In this document: positions 25,560 to 37,899 of the stretch, piece by piece
Position numbering within the stretch: the first letter of the stretch is position 1
How the letters are laid out: every line of letters starts with the position of its first letter
Source of the DNA: Plectrocnemia conspersa
Taxonomy: Eukaryota; Arthropoda; Insecta; Trichoptera; Polycentropodidae
NCBI GenBank assembly: GCA_009617715.1
Contig: VTFK01000513.1
Coordinates: forward strand, 1 to 64,000
Direction of reading: 5' to 3'
DNA: 64,000 nucleotides
The notes under the pieces: model-generated
The model's database searches: none
What the model was told of the DNA's origin: nothing
The model's input: the letters and a program-made list of their open reading frames with translations, nothing else
Translations under genes and position numbers: made by a program

Positions 25560-26190
25560 AATTGTAACTGTTGGAAAGTGTAACGGAATGGGTTGTTTGT
25601 TGTCACCGTAGCGGCGAGAATCAGATCACATTGTATATAGAGATAAATAAAAACCTAAAACACTTGCAATTTTCAACTTTAGCGTGGGAATCGGATACCA
25701 AGACAGGCATTGCCTTGTTTACATAATGTTGATGCTCACGACTCTCCAGACTCCATCACAAGTACTTTATATCCACTATATAAACAGCCATTTTTGCCTA
25801 CGATCCAAGTGAGGTGGCATCGAGGCGGCAGTTCAAAAGGGGCAGTGTAATATATAAAATTAAATAAATATATATATTCTATTTAAATTGTGTTTATTTA
25901 CGCATACCATTTATATATCACAATTGTGAATATAAATAGAGTATTTTACGCGTTTGCCCCTTAGTTCGGAGCACATTTTATTTACATAATTGTTATTGGT
26001 AATACAATGTGACCATGTAAGGTCAGCTTGTTAGGACTTTTGTAGCACCTGACCAGAGATGTCCATACAACTTGTGTGTTATGTAAATTTTACTGGCGGC
26101 CGTACAAAGGGCCTACAAGATAGGAGTTGCTCTCTGAGATGTACCATATTCACCTCTTACCCGATCTTCAATACAATTGTTAACATTTCT
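25560..26190. promoter_or_regulatory. Large island, probable regulatory element
   Basis: Mixed composition with TGTAACGG, GTCACCGTAGCGG, GAGGTGGCATCGAGG and similar words, and no frame above 60 codons. A TATATAAAC word near 25780 precedes a G+C-rich stretch, but no initiator or exon is evident. Confidence 0.35.
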
Positions 26191-26526
26191 CTATCATCAT
26201 CAACTTATAATATGTAATAAATAACATTTAAAAATCACAAATTTATTATAATAGCTTATTTTAAAAATAAAGTGCTCAATAATTAAGTCCAGAAAAAACT
26301 CAGATTACAAAGAATCATAATTTTAAAGTAATATTTTTTTATAATAAAATATAGCTTTTTTTAATCTTCCTTTGCATTCAAATTATGTACTATAGCATAA
26401 ATAATTACAAAAATATTTTTGAAATTTGAGTGAAATTGCAGATAAAATATCAAACTGAATTAATGGATCACTAGCTAAAGGTGCAATATATAAATTATAG
26501 ACTATAAAAATAAAAAGAGACTACCG

Positions 26527-26965
26527 CAGGGGTCAGCAAATTTTTTGTTAAGGGTCAGGTCGTAAATATTTTAGGCTCAGCGAGCCTAGAAGCAAAATTA
26601 AGTGAGCTTTAAAAAAGTGATTCTTTTCAAATTTTTCAATGCATTGTAATTTTTATATAAAAGCTTCGTGTTTTCTTGAATTTCAAGGTAAATTTAGTTA
26701 TAAATCCCATATTATCTACAAAAAATAATAATTTCTAAATCCATTTTGTATTCAATAATAAGAACTGAGGGCTGTTTTTTTTTGCAAAAAGTTTTATTAC
26801 TTCCATGAGTTCTAAAACATTCGATAAAAGTTTAACACTACTGCATGATACTGGTTCAATAACACGAAATAGATTGAGATGTTCCCTACAAAGGGTCTGC
26901 TGATATATAATATAATGAATAACCCAGAGGCTTGCATTTTTACAAGTCTTATATTTTTTCCCCAA
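26527..26965 (-). mobile_element. Truncated hAT element with one recognisable end
   Basis: CAGGGGTCAGCAAA at 26527 begins a hAT-type terminal repeat of the CAGGGGTC class, continuing AAGGGTCAGGTCG and TTTTAGGCTCAGCGAGCC as in Charlie-like elements. Minus-strand transposase residues follow at 26965-26735. The other terminus and its target duplication (GACTACCG would be expected) were not found within the next 600 bp, so the 5' part is lost or too decayed. Confidence 0.7.
26735..26965 (-). pseudogene. hAT transposase fragment
   Basis: A 76-codon frame with SLWVIHYIIYQQTLCREHLN near its start, matching the conserved H-x(4)-HQ-x-LC segment of ZBED5/GTF2IRD2-like hAT transposases, then VIEPVSCSSVKLLSNVLEL. 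No catalytic residues are in this piece. It is a dead fragment inside the truncated element. Confidence 0.65.
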
Positions 26966-26969
26966 TTAA

Positions 26970-28555
26970 ACCTATATATCTGCGTATATTTTTACTACTA
27001 ACGGATGTGACACATTTTAGTCAATTTCACTTAAGAATATACTTTGTTAAAGTTTCTCCGTAGTTATTCCAAGCAGATTATTCATGAACCTCATTGAGTC
27101 ATTTTTAACATTATATTGATTCCTCGAATGTGGTGCAAATTAGGGACTATTATATATAATTAGAAAGAAGAAATTCACTTTTTATATAAAATAAAATAAT
27201 TAATACAGTTATTATTAAGACAACATATTAATTAGTAGAAAAACTCTCCTGGATCTAAATTGTCTCAGGTTAATTATTGTTGGCGTTGTATATAAATTAT
27301 ATTTTGGATTTAATAAAATAAATGTATAATATTTGCGAATTATATACAGTGTATATTATTTGCGAATAATAATAGTAATGATGAGTCATTTTACATCCGT
27401 CTGAGACATGAACTTGTCAATTTTCACAAGCCAAAAATTTATACTTTTAAAACAAATTATGCTATTATCTTTCTTTTTACGTTTTACTGGTATCGTAAAA
27501 CTTTAAAATTTACAACATCATAAGCGAATGATTGTATACGGTAATTTGATCACGTAATAAATTAAGACAATATGCAAATTGTATAAATAAAAAACATGAT
27601 ATATAACGCCAAATAAAAATAATTAAAAAATAATATATATAATATATATTATTTATCCTATCACATTTTGTACAACTTTAAGTCTTATTTTGTATTAAAG
27701 TTATATTATTCTTATTATATAATATTATTTATGTGTTGTTTATTCACTAGTCTAATTTATTCGATAAAAAAATGTATGAGAAGATATTGTCTTCAATACT
27801 AATTGAATGACACTTAACCTAAAATAAAATAAATAAAAGTTACTATAACATAAGCTTTTCAAGAAAGTTTTTTTTTAAATTAACTTTAATAGTTTGCTTT
27901 TATATTTCATACTGCTGATGTGCTGTATAATAAATTAAACCGAATAGCAAAAAAACTGGAACTATAAATTCTACTAAATTTTTTAAATAATGTTCATATA
28001 AATCATATCATTGAATGTAAGTGGCAATAAAAATGTAATTTTAACAAAATAATTTTTATATGTAATTAACTATATATTACACATTGTCATAAAAACGTAA
28101 AACCAACAATAAAAAAAAGATATTCATAATAGCAATAAATTGTTCGAAACAATTTTTTTAGCGATTTTTGTACCAAAAAAATAGATTTCTAGTTAAATGA
28201 ATTTAATATATACAATATTATTTTTTTTTCTTTGATTCATAAGCTTTTACTTTCAGTTACAACAGCTATACTATCATTAACTCTAGTCTAGTAGTGGCAC
28301 TTTGCTAAAGTCCATTTAAGTTATTACGTTTACTAGTTCCTAAAGCATGTTTTATTAATTTGCTATATTATACAAAATTAAATTAATGAGTCAAATTAAT
28401 TTTATAGTTTAGACAACAAATTATTTACATAGTATATTTTATTTTTATTTTTTATTACAAATTTGACCATCATGAACATCGCAAGCTTTGTCACTCCCAA
28501 GTCATAAACTGAAATATTTTTGCTTAAAACACTTCTGCTTAAGATGTAAGAGAAT
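26970..28555. other. A/T-rich desert
   Basis: No frame or element recognised beyond possible decayed remains of the hAT copy up to about 27140. Confidence 0.55.
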
Positions 28556-28559
28556 TTCG

Positions 28560-28990
28560 CCAGAGAAGGAGATCTGGAATATGTGATAACTTGATAACTT
28601 GACACTTTTTTAAGCTAAAATGTAGTCGTTTGTCGATCGACCACCAGTGACTCCAGATATTTTTGTAATTGGATTAAATCTGAATTTTTGCGAATATTCT
28701 GAAACACTCATTAGCATATAATAAATATTCCAGAAGCACAGATTATATCCTTGTGGTACTTTGAAATACTCATCGAAGTGACGATTACATAGCTCACCCT
28801 GATGATGGCAAAAAATCAAAAATATAACTCGAAAAAATAGCTAACAAAACCATTCGAAAATTCAAAATTACTGAACTTTCGAAAAAGTAACTCATAAACA
28901 TTGTCGAATGCTTTATGAAAGTCGGTATAGACTACATTAACCTTAATTTTAGAATCGAGGGATTTTGTCACCGCAAGGTGAATAAATACA
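28560..28990 (-). pseudogene. LINE reverse transcriptase relic
   Basis: Minus-strand translation gives VFIHLAVTKSLDSKIKVNVV then YTDFHKAFDNVYELLFRKF (28929-28894 for the first 12 residues). This is reverse transcriptase domain A with its catalytic Asp. After a gap comes KVPQGYNL (28760-28749), the domain B VPQG motif, then a segment like the LLF-x-x-INDVSEYF region. The YADD block is missing. It is a short, frame-broken piece of a non-LTR retrotransposon of the Jockey/R1-like lineage. Confidence 0.8.
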
Positions 28991-28994
28991 GGGA

Positions 28995-29425
28995 GAACGA
29001 ATTAGCGTATTTTTTTATAAATAAATTAAAATATTATCTTTGAAAAAAAAAGAAATATGCATTTATAAATATTATGATGCTAACATATTTTATTGTTGCT
29101 TTTTCATATATTTGTGTTTAACTATATTATTATTTATATACTTTTTGTGCAATTATCTGGTTAACTAGAATACAATTAACTATGCAGATGTTTTCCATCT
29201 AAAGTAATTTCTACAGTTTTAGTGTAGGTAAATAATTCACTATTAGCAAAATTTAGATTATAATAAAACAAAATTATTGCTTTATAACTGCATTTATATT
29301 GTTTTAATACTAATCAAAAATTAAATTCAACTAGCGATATATAAAGAACTGATAAATTATATTTAATAATAATTCCTAGAAATACATTTCTGTATTACAA
29401 AATAAGAAAATATACATCCATCTTA
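28995..29425. other. A/T-rich desert
   Basis: Nothing recognised. Confidence 0.55.
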
Positions 29426-29429
29426 CATA

Positions 29430-29760
29430 ATTAAATTGTTATCTGACAACAAAGGAAACGGTTAAGCAAAATAAAAATCAGTCCACTCGGCTTACGCATT
29501 GTGGGCAAGTGGCCATTAAAGTATTCTAAACGGGCAACGACAATGAAACTGAGCTTTTTCCTCTACCGTCTGAATAACAATCCTTAATGGAGATAAGCCA
29601 AATTTGGCTTTAGATACGATGCTTTTGCTAAGAATATCTCATAATGTGCAACAATTGCGGCGTGCGTGCACAATATAAACTTTCTACGCAGATCCGACTA
29701 AAAGTTTACTCTGTGCTCTTTAAATGGTTACGACAGTTGTAATTTACGAATATATAATTT
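29430..29760. promoter_or_regulatory. Island with a 16-bp perfect palindrome
   Basis: Mixed composition with AAGCCAAATTTGGCTT at 29595-29610, plus GGCAAGTGGCCATTAAAG and GCGGCGTGCGTGCAC words. No open frame. Likely regulatory by its resemblance to the other islands. Confidence 0.4.
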
Positions 29761-30107
29761 AAAGCAGTTGTAAATATGCTCGAATTCACTATAAATATAT
29801 GTATGTAAGAGAAATTAATAATATATCATTACAACAATTGCTTTCAAATTCGATTGAAATATGTATTTATAATAAATTCTACACACTTTATTTTTAATCG
29901 GTAATTCTGAAATGATGTCGTTTTTTCATATTTGTGTCTGAAAACGTATTTTGTTATATTTGTGTTAGTTAACATATTAACTCCACATTGCAAAATTTAA
30001 AAAAAATTAGGCAAAATTTTTACCAAGAAAACAATTCAACTTATACAAAATTGTATGTTATATGAATTTCTTATAAAAAATTTTGTTCAAACTAGAAAGT
30101 AAAACAA

Positions 30108-30275
30108 ATGTCTGCACTTGTCGACAGAAGTCGAAAAGTTCTACAACACGACAATTCGCGCCCCCGTGTAACCAAATTGACATTCAATAAAGTCAAGGAA
30201 ATTGGCAGAAATATTTATTTCATATCTTGCTCTTCTCCAGATCTTGCTCTTTCCGACTACATTTATTTTGATTGA
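30108..30275 (+). pseudogene. mariner transposase C-terminal relic with D34D spacing
   Basis: A 55-codon uninterrupted frame contains VLQHDNSRPRVTKLTFNKV and SSPDLALSDYIYFD. Exactly 34 residues separate the Asp of HDN from the Asp of SDY, the DD34D signature of mariner. A stop follows directly, and decayed downstream codons continue to about 30400. The N-terminal two thirds and terminal repeats are absent. It is dead but the catalytic spacing is preserved. Confidence 0.88.
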
Positions 30276-30885
30276 AGCAATAGCCGGAAAAAATGCAGAC
30301 GATGTGAAAAAAGGGCTATCGGAATATTAAGCAACATTTTATGGTAATTGAAGACGAAGGAAGGTTGTATATTTAGAAGAAAATCATATTTTTGATCACT
30401 AAAATAAAAATAAACATTTAAAAGTGATTTTTATATTTCATTCGAAAAACGATATTTATTTCGGGATTTATTTATTATTATTTATGTATGTGTTCTTTAT
30501 GCTTTTTAAAATTACAATACGATAATAAAACGATAGATTAAAAAGGAAAAACTAGTATTTAGTTTTGGCAAAACTTATGTGTATTATGTCAGCTAGTTAA
30601 TAAAATAATTGTTTTTACCATTTTAATTTTTAAACATCGCCACAATGAGTATATTTGGATTCATATTTTCTAAAAAATGAGCTCTTGAATAGTAGAGCTC
30701 TTTGCTTTATAAGATTATATTAAAGTTGCCTCGCAACTATAAATTTTATATTCATACTATTATTTTGTTACGATAATAATAGTTCTACAAATCTTAAAGT
30801 ATATTATGCAAAAAACATCAAGAAAATTTAAAACCCTAAGAATAAAAAAAGTAAGATTTAAAAATTACCAAAAACTCACTCTTAA

Positions 30886-31125
30886 CCCTTTAACGTCAGT
30901 GACTTACCGGTGAGTCACTTTTTGATTATTTTTTTAAACAAAATATTTTTTTTAAAACAAGTTAACGAATTATTAAGAAAAAAAAATATTAAAGATTATT
31001 GTACTTGCTTTATTTATCAGTAAACCAATTATTTTATATTTATTTTTAGAAAGTGATAAGAGAAAGTGTTAAGCGTAAAGAGAAATAACAGGTGACTCAC
31101 TAAAAAGTCGCTGGCGTGTAAAGGG
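30886..31125. mobile_element. piggyBac-type MITE, 240 bp, flanked by TTAA
   Basis: TTAA at 30882-30885 and 31126-31129 flank the element. The left end begins CCCTTTAACGTCAGTGAC; the reverse complement of the right end begins CCCTTTACACGCCAGCGAC. Both ends then carry a GTGAGTCAC word. TTAA duplication and CCCTTT ends are diagnostic of the piggyBac superfamily. It has no coding capacity, so it would have depended on a transposase in trans. Confidence 0.88.
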
Positions 31126-31129
31126 TTAA

Positions 31130-32255
31130 GGCATTCTATCGTATCAAGTGTAATCGCAATTTTAAGTTTCCTCATAAACTATTAAACGGTGTACGATGTT
31201 TATAATCAACTTTCGAAGAAACTCAACATTATATCTTGAATTTAATTAAAATAGTGATTAAGTTAAATGAGAAGAACCCTTGAAATTAGTAATATACATA
31301 AATAATATGTGTATTAAATACTAATACTATATTATTAAAAATATTATAATATATTTTAATATTCACTGATGATGCATTATTCAAGCTGTTATATAAATCA
31401 GGCTAAAGAACCTGAACTGAATGAGACAATGCATTGGGAGTAAAAACCATAAATACTTAAATATTTATCTCAGTATAAAATTAAGTTTTTTGTATCACAT
31501 CTCATTTTATGAAATATGTGAAACAATCTCGTGCTATGAAAATAAAACTCTATTTCTTTGGGAAAAATAATAAAATTGTTAGAACACAGCTAAAAAATCC
31601 AAACTTATTTAAAAGCTTAGGTCAAACGGAATAGACCATGACTTTTAGTACATTATTCCTTTCTTTTAGAACCTTTTTACGTATGTTTTGGATTAATGTC
31701 AAACTAGAAACAAAAGCTTAAAAAGTCAACCCATAAGTAAAATTATATTTTTAATTTTGCTTTTTATTTTAACAATATGTTTGTTTTTATTATATACTTT
31801 TATTTTGAAACGTCCCCAAAATATAACTTAATCAAGTTTATTTAACAGTTTTCAAAATACAGAAAAAAAATTATGGCTCACATATAAAGAAAGTTCATCA
31901 ATTCATCATACCAAATGCTTGTGTGCCAATTATTCGTCATAAGTTTTTTATGGATAATTTTTATATTTTTTTTATAAACTTTTACATATCTACATATAAC
32001 GATAATCATTAATTCTAATGCCACTTTGCTTAAATCGAATTTCAAGAGCTATTAATTATAATATAATACGTTTAATAGTTTGCAAAGCATGTTTCAATAA
32101 TTTAATACGCGAAAGAATCAAATTCATTTCATAGTTTAAAATAACGATATATATATATATATATATATATAGATTCATGGTAAAATCTAATAATTGAAAG
32201 CTATATTGGCAGTAAACAATTAAATAAATGTTACCAATACTCAGACTAGGTTAGC
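31130..32255. other. A/T-rich desert
   Basis: Contains a short TA run near 32148-32171; no element recognised. Confidence 0.55.
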
Positions 32256-32259
32256 TCAT

Positions 32260-32830
32260 GTTACGTTACAATAAAAAACATTATATTTACGTATTTTGGT
32301 ATTAAACTTTCGAGCGGCAGTATGTTTCCAGCATAGATTTGTTTTCGTTTAGGCCCTATAATTTTACGATATGTCCATATTTCGATCCAAACTGTTTTGT
32401 CTGACCTCCGTCTTGTTTATTGTGTCGATTATGAATAAAACGTGTTTGTGTAATGCCTATGGAAACAAAAATGTTTCGGTTAGCCCTAACGACCATCGAG
32501 GTGCGAGCTTTATCTTCAATCGCAATATCATCGACCATTAAAATAGTTGCGCGTTCCTAAAAAGTACGAGAAAGGTAAAGAAACAACTCGGTACGTCCTA
32601 CGTTACTGTCAAGTGAATTAAAAATGTGTTTCACCCGTCCATTGTTATGACAAGGTGTTCATAATGCATTTACGTCCGAAGGTGAGCACAAAGGAAGGCA
32701 TGGTGGATTATGTGGAAGGTGCTCTTTCTCTCCGGCCACTTGTCGCTCCCAAAATGGCTTTGACCCTTTGGTGATCGGGCGTGGTCATCGGCCCATTTTT
32801 AGAATTTTAGATGAAAGAGCGTAATCAGTT
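32260..32830. promoter_or_regulatory. Large island, probable regulatory element
   Basis: A sharp G+C rise with CGATTATGAATAAAACG (an AbdB/Cad-like TTTAT word on one strand) and the G+C-rich core GGTGCTCTTTCTCTCCGGCC. The minus frame at 32538-32356 (60 codons) matches nothing known. Confidence 0.4.
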
Positions 32831-33194
32831 TTAATTATTAAAAATGGAATTTGACCAGATTTCAATGTCTATTAGTTTAAGAATCAGTACTAAATGTTTA
32901 TTAGCTGATTTATCATTAACGGTATCATAATCATAGGACTATAAAAAAAATTTTTAAATAAATATATTGTGTTTTTTAAATACTATACAGTTTAATACTA
33001 TTCAAAATAGAATAGTGTAACTATAGAATAACCTAATTTTTACTAATAATAATGCAGAATTTTTACAAAAGTCTTGCAAAATAGATCGACAAGCGCACTA
33101 AATATATTAATTAAATTGAATATTTTATTTAATATACTTTTATCAATCCTATACATAAAAATCTACTAAATAAATCTTTACATTTCTTGCCATC

Positions 33195-33720
33195 TCTTTG
33201 AAAGCTCAATCAATCAATCAAATAATCGTATACACACATAGTTTAAGGCCAGAATGACCCGTAGTGTAAACACGCAGCTTTATCAAATAATACAATCGGA
33301 GCCGATCTAACAAGTGGTCCGATATCTGATCAAAGAGCAGAGGATCTGAGCAGGTGGTCAGATCACATTTGGTAAAGTGTGCCCAGGGCATTATTATGGT
33401 CAGTGGGTATCTTTCTCTCGGGTGAAACCCAATGTTTGGTCACTTATCTCTCCATTCGAACGTTAATGTCGTTAAACGATATAAAGGCGTTATGATTTAG
33501 ACGTTTAGATGCCGGACGATATTTTTACCGGTCGGTGCGCGTGTGGGTTTCGTTGCGGTAGACAGGGTTGTCAGATTTTAATAACAATTCGTGACTTTAC
33601 GACCGATAAAATAGTATATGGTTATTATATAATAAAATGGTGTTGTGATCCTGTGAGGTATTCTAAATGTAGTAAATGGTATTTTTTATTAGGTAAAAAA
33701 TAAATTGAATTTTTACAAAA
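33195..33720. promoter_or_regulatory. Large island with Exd/PBX-like repeats
   Basis: It starts with CTCAATCAATCAATCAAAT (33206-33224), three overlapping ATTGATT-type cores on the minus strand. GATCT/AGATC words then repeat through 33303-33366. A plus frame at 33509-33703 encodes a short Cys-rich peptide, and a GTAAGT donor-like word lies at 33721. Neither proves an exon. Confidence 0.4.
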
Positions 33721-33724
33721 GTAA

Positions 33725-35175
33725 GTAATAATTCATAAATATTGATTTAAATAATTTGTTAATATATTAGCGACAAAGTCATATTATTCACTTTTTTATT
33801 TATATATTAGCATTTATATGTTAATTACTATGACATTTCCGAATCCTGCAATTTCTAGTCCGATTCTTATGAGCCAAGAAAATCTTTACTCATTGTAAAT
33901 ACAAATATTCAATATATACAAACTGTTAAACTTTAAAAATGATCTGTATAATATTAAATTAATATTTATAAATTAATATAGCATTACTTTAAAAAATCAG
34001 AATTATTAATTTCAATACTAATTATTAATAATAATCTAAAATCGATCATTGTAATTATTATTAATAATTAAACTTTAACTATATTTTCCTATACACAAAA
34101 TATAATATTAAGCACTTTAAACTTTAATATTATCCAGAAAGTTTGATGAAATATGAGGCATTTTAGTGCCTGGCAAAATTCTAAGATAAATTTATAATAT
34201 AATAAATCTTACTATAAATAGTTATTATTTCCAGATAATAACTATAAATATTTTATATCTAACACATATCCTTCAAATAAATTTAATAAATAATCTACCC
34301 ATTATATTTTTACTATGCATTATACTAATATAATATACTAAATTATATTACCAATATCGTTTAATTTAATAAACGTTTTAATGTATACAATATTATATAA
34401 ATGTTGCTAATAACCTTTAATAAGGTTAGCATTATTACGAATTGTTTCTATATCTAAAATAACATTGATTTGATGCAGTTTTTATATTTATCCTAATATT
34501 TTAACTAGACTTCATTTAAAGCTTAAGTTTATTAAATAATATATATGTTTTAATCTTGTATCAATTAATTCATTATATAGTATCTCTGAACATTAATAAA
34601 TATTTTTTTATCTATTGTTATTAATTTATAAATATTATATTAATCTATAATATAATTGTAATAATAAATACTTATTCCTCTTACTATTATTATTTAAAAT
34701 ATTATAGTAGTTGTCCTTAAAACATGTTATGCCTATTATAAAATACTTTCATTAATTTGCTCTACAAACTTTTAATCCTCACGATTTAAAAATGATATAT
34801 TATTGTATATACATAGTTACTAAATTATTTATTTTAGTCATGGTTTTATTGCGATGTAGTAATTATATATATACATTTTACTTTAAAGCTTTTTATAAAA
34901 CAGTTTATGTGCTCTTTAAAATTAATCTTATAATTACTTTTTGACTGCCTTAACCATTTATGTTTATATACATATTTTTAAATTAAGCTTTACTTGTATT
35001 TAACTTAAATAATCTACCATATCTAATAAACAATTCAGTCACTTACGTAATATTTTTTACATATTTTACTTATATGTTTATTGTTATTAATAATACAATA
35101 AATATGCATACTATTAATTAATTAAGCAATAAAGCACAATCTGCTAGCCCTATCTATTATTATATATCTCCAGTA
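33725..35175. other. A/T-rich desert with one hairpin
   Basis: Extremely A/T-rich for 1.4 kb; only the inverted repeat at 34019-34070 stands out. Confidence 0.6.
34019..34070. repeat. Perfect 17-bp inverted repeat with 18-base loop
   Basis: TAATTATTAATAATAAT at 34019-34035 is the exact reverse complement of 34054-34070. The stem is entirely A/T, so chance is a real possibility at this composition. Confidence 0.7.
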
Positions 35176-35179
35176 TCTC

Positions 35180-35800
35180 CCGCACAATTTTCTGATGATA
35201 AATTTAATAGAAACATATCGAGACCGTCTGTGTCGGCATGTCCGATCAATTATACATTCACCGTTTGATTTAGTAGGTGTACTATGTGTAAAATTTTCAA
35301 CACCTCCGTCACAATACTATACGCACAAGACGTTAACAATTTCACGGTGTTCGCTTACCGACTTAATATGCATAACGACCTCAACTCACGAGGGGCACTT
35401 AGAATATTTTAAAGCTAAACTATTTGCATTCGATTAATTAAGATCAGAAAAAAGCTTTTCTGCGACCAGTTTCTTATCACGATGAGTATGTGATAAAATA
35501 ATAATAAAAGCAATAGCAACCGAAGGAGATTTATCAAACAGATGCTCTTAGTGCTTTTGAGTGTTTTATGATGGCATTTGTCTCCGACTCGTGCCTCTCG
35601 TCGTTTAATATCTTATATTATACATATTTTCCTCTGGCAAGATAAAAAGTATTCTTGAAAAGATACTTTGATGTCGTTTTTCAGTGAGCGTAATTTACGG
35701 TCGCACTTGTCCGGCGAGATATACGGTATGAGGTAATCATAAAGCAACGGATATGGTGAGCTTATCTCGCAGCCTTCTCTTATTTTGCGTATATAAATAT
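35180..35800. promoter_or_regulatory. Large island, probable regulatory element
   Basis: Mixed composition. The 80-codon plus frame at 35195-35437 matches no family I know. Words such as CACGATGAG and TTATCTCGCAGCC (GATA-like on the minus strand) are present. Confidence 0.35.
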
Positions 35801-35904
35801 ATACTACAGGGGAATTTTGAAATTTTGCAAATTTTCCGAAACTATAAATTTCTAATTATTATATTGTATAAGAGCTTATTATAAAAGCTCTTCATAATTT
35901 ATTT

Positions 35905-36180
35905 GAGAACTTTTATTGGATTTCAAAAAAAGCTTTTGAAACAGTATACAGATTTAAAATGTTAAAAAATAAAAGGTTTAATAGTTTAACGTAGTTTAAT
36001 AATTATTTAAAAAATTGAAAGCAGAAAGGTAAAATACTTCCAGTTTATTCCACAGAAAAAATACACTTATTATCCCACGGTGCACCACAGGGTTCTAAAT
36101 TAGGACCATTATTGTTTATAATATATAGTAATGACATAATAAATTATCTAACTCTGTCCTCTATAAGATGATCTTGTTCT
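35905..36180 (+). pseudogene. LINE reverse transcriptase relic
   Basis: LLLDFKKSF at 35910-35936 matches reverse transcriptase domain A. SHGAPQGSKLGPLLFIIYSN at 36073-36132 is a clear domain B motif. The roughly 130 bp between them are decayed, and no FADD block follows. It is a small non-LTR retrotransposon remnant. Confidence 0.8.
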
Positions 36181-36189
36181 ACGTGATCG

Positions 36190-37895
36190 AATAATTTCTC
36201 ATAATCTATGAAACAGATATAAATAGATTTACGAATTTCATAGCATCTTTTAAGAAGCGTCTGCATGCAAAAGAATAAGTAATTCAGAAAAATGTAAAAT
36301 ACATTTCCAGACGATACTTTTATTTACTGTATCAGTGATAGTGCTAATTAAGAGGCCGGAAATTAAATAGAAAACTAGGTATATAAAGATTAAATAATGA
36401 TTTTACTGAATTTTAAACTAAATAAAAATAAAAATAAATAAATGATTTTAAATTATAAATTTTTAATATAATATTATAAAAATAGTTTATACTAGAAAAA
36501 GTATTGGTTGTAATCACTTGTTTACGTTCTATTTGACAATTGGTAAACACATTTATAGAATCATAGAAATTAAGTTATAGAAATATATAAGATGTTATAA
36601 ATACAATAATTTTATTTATACCATGTGCGCCTTTGACTGAGTGTAATGTATACACGACCGCCTCCGCAAAGTTATAATAATAAGGTTTAAAGTGCAACAA
36701 CTCTACAAAATATTTTATATCCGACCACCTTACTTATTGGACATTTGAATGAAAACATAACCAATAAAAAAGCACTTATTCAATAAACGTAAGCGGTCGT
36801 TTCGTATAGAAAGCATGCCATAAAAATAATGTGTCACTACATAATGGTTACATTTATATGCACATTTTGAAAACATGGTTTACGAATCGCTTAATTTGTG
36901 TTTTAGTAGTTTTTGAAGGTTGGCAATTGTGACCAATATGTCATTGTGCAATTTTGTATTTAATATGTCAATTATATATTCAATAAACATGTTAAATTAT
37001 TATTCGCTGAATTAATTTCAATTGGTCCTAACCTTTAAGAAAAGTTTATCGAATTTTTTTATTGAAGAACATTTGTTAATGAACTTTTAATTGTTATTAT
37101 CTAAAGATAACGATTGATGTTTCATATTTTTTGCGTTACTGTTTTTTTTTTGTAAATATATTGTTTAATATAATAAAACGAAAAATTGTAATTTTAAAGA
37201 TTTTTTCATTTCAAGAATACCACCAAACATTTTTTTATTTACGATCAATTGAATTTTAAAATGTGTCTTTATCAAAAAGTTATCGACGATAGGCTAATTT
37301 CCGCGGGAAAATCTAATAACAGTCTATTTTACAAAATATATAATTTACAAAATATGTGTCTTTAGTGTCCGTCAAGTCACATTTGTAATTTAATTAGAAC
37401 TTTAATGAATAGGAGACAATGCCAATTAAAATTATTTATATTTGGGTCTAACTCCACCTCCAAGATCAACCCTTTAAATGAAAGTTTTTGATAATTCACA
37501 ATAATCTATTCCGCGCAAATCTCATCAAATATACAGAAAATTTTCCGAAACATTAACTTAGGCTTAAAATATGTATTTGATTTAAAAAAGTAATTCGGAC
37601 TTACATTATCATAAAAAACCCACTCCTTACCCTCAGTTAAATTTTTATCTAAAAAAGGACGAATTCTCTGTCTTTGCTAACAATGAATTGCACATGTAAC
37701 TATTAAATTTGCCGATTCAGTTAAAGTTTAACTGTACTGTGGATCATAGATATTTGCGACAATTTATCGATGATTAGCTGAATATCTAATTTAAGCAGGA
37801 ATTTTATTAGCAGTTAATAAATACCCGGTTTCTTTCTGGTACCCCCAATATAATATCTAGTTCAATACCAACTCCCTAATTAGTATTAATTAATA
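36190..37895. other. A/T-rich stretch with two weak islands
   Basis: Slightly G+C-richer patches at 36620-36960 (with GGTCGTTTCG, CCAATAAA and TGTCATTGTG words) and 37290-37560 (with TTTCCGCGGGAAA) lie in otherwise A/T-rich sequence. No gene seen. Confidence 0.4.
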
Positions 37896-37899
37896 CAAA

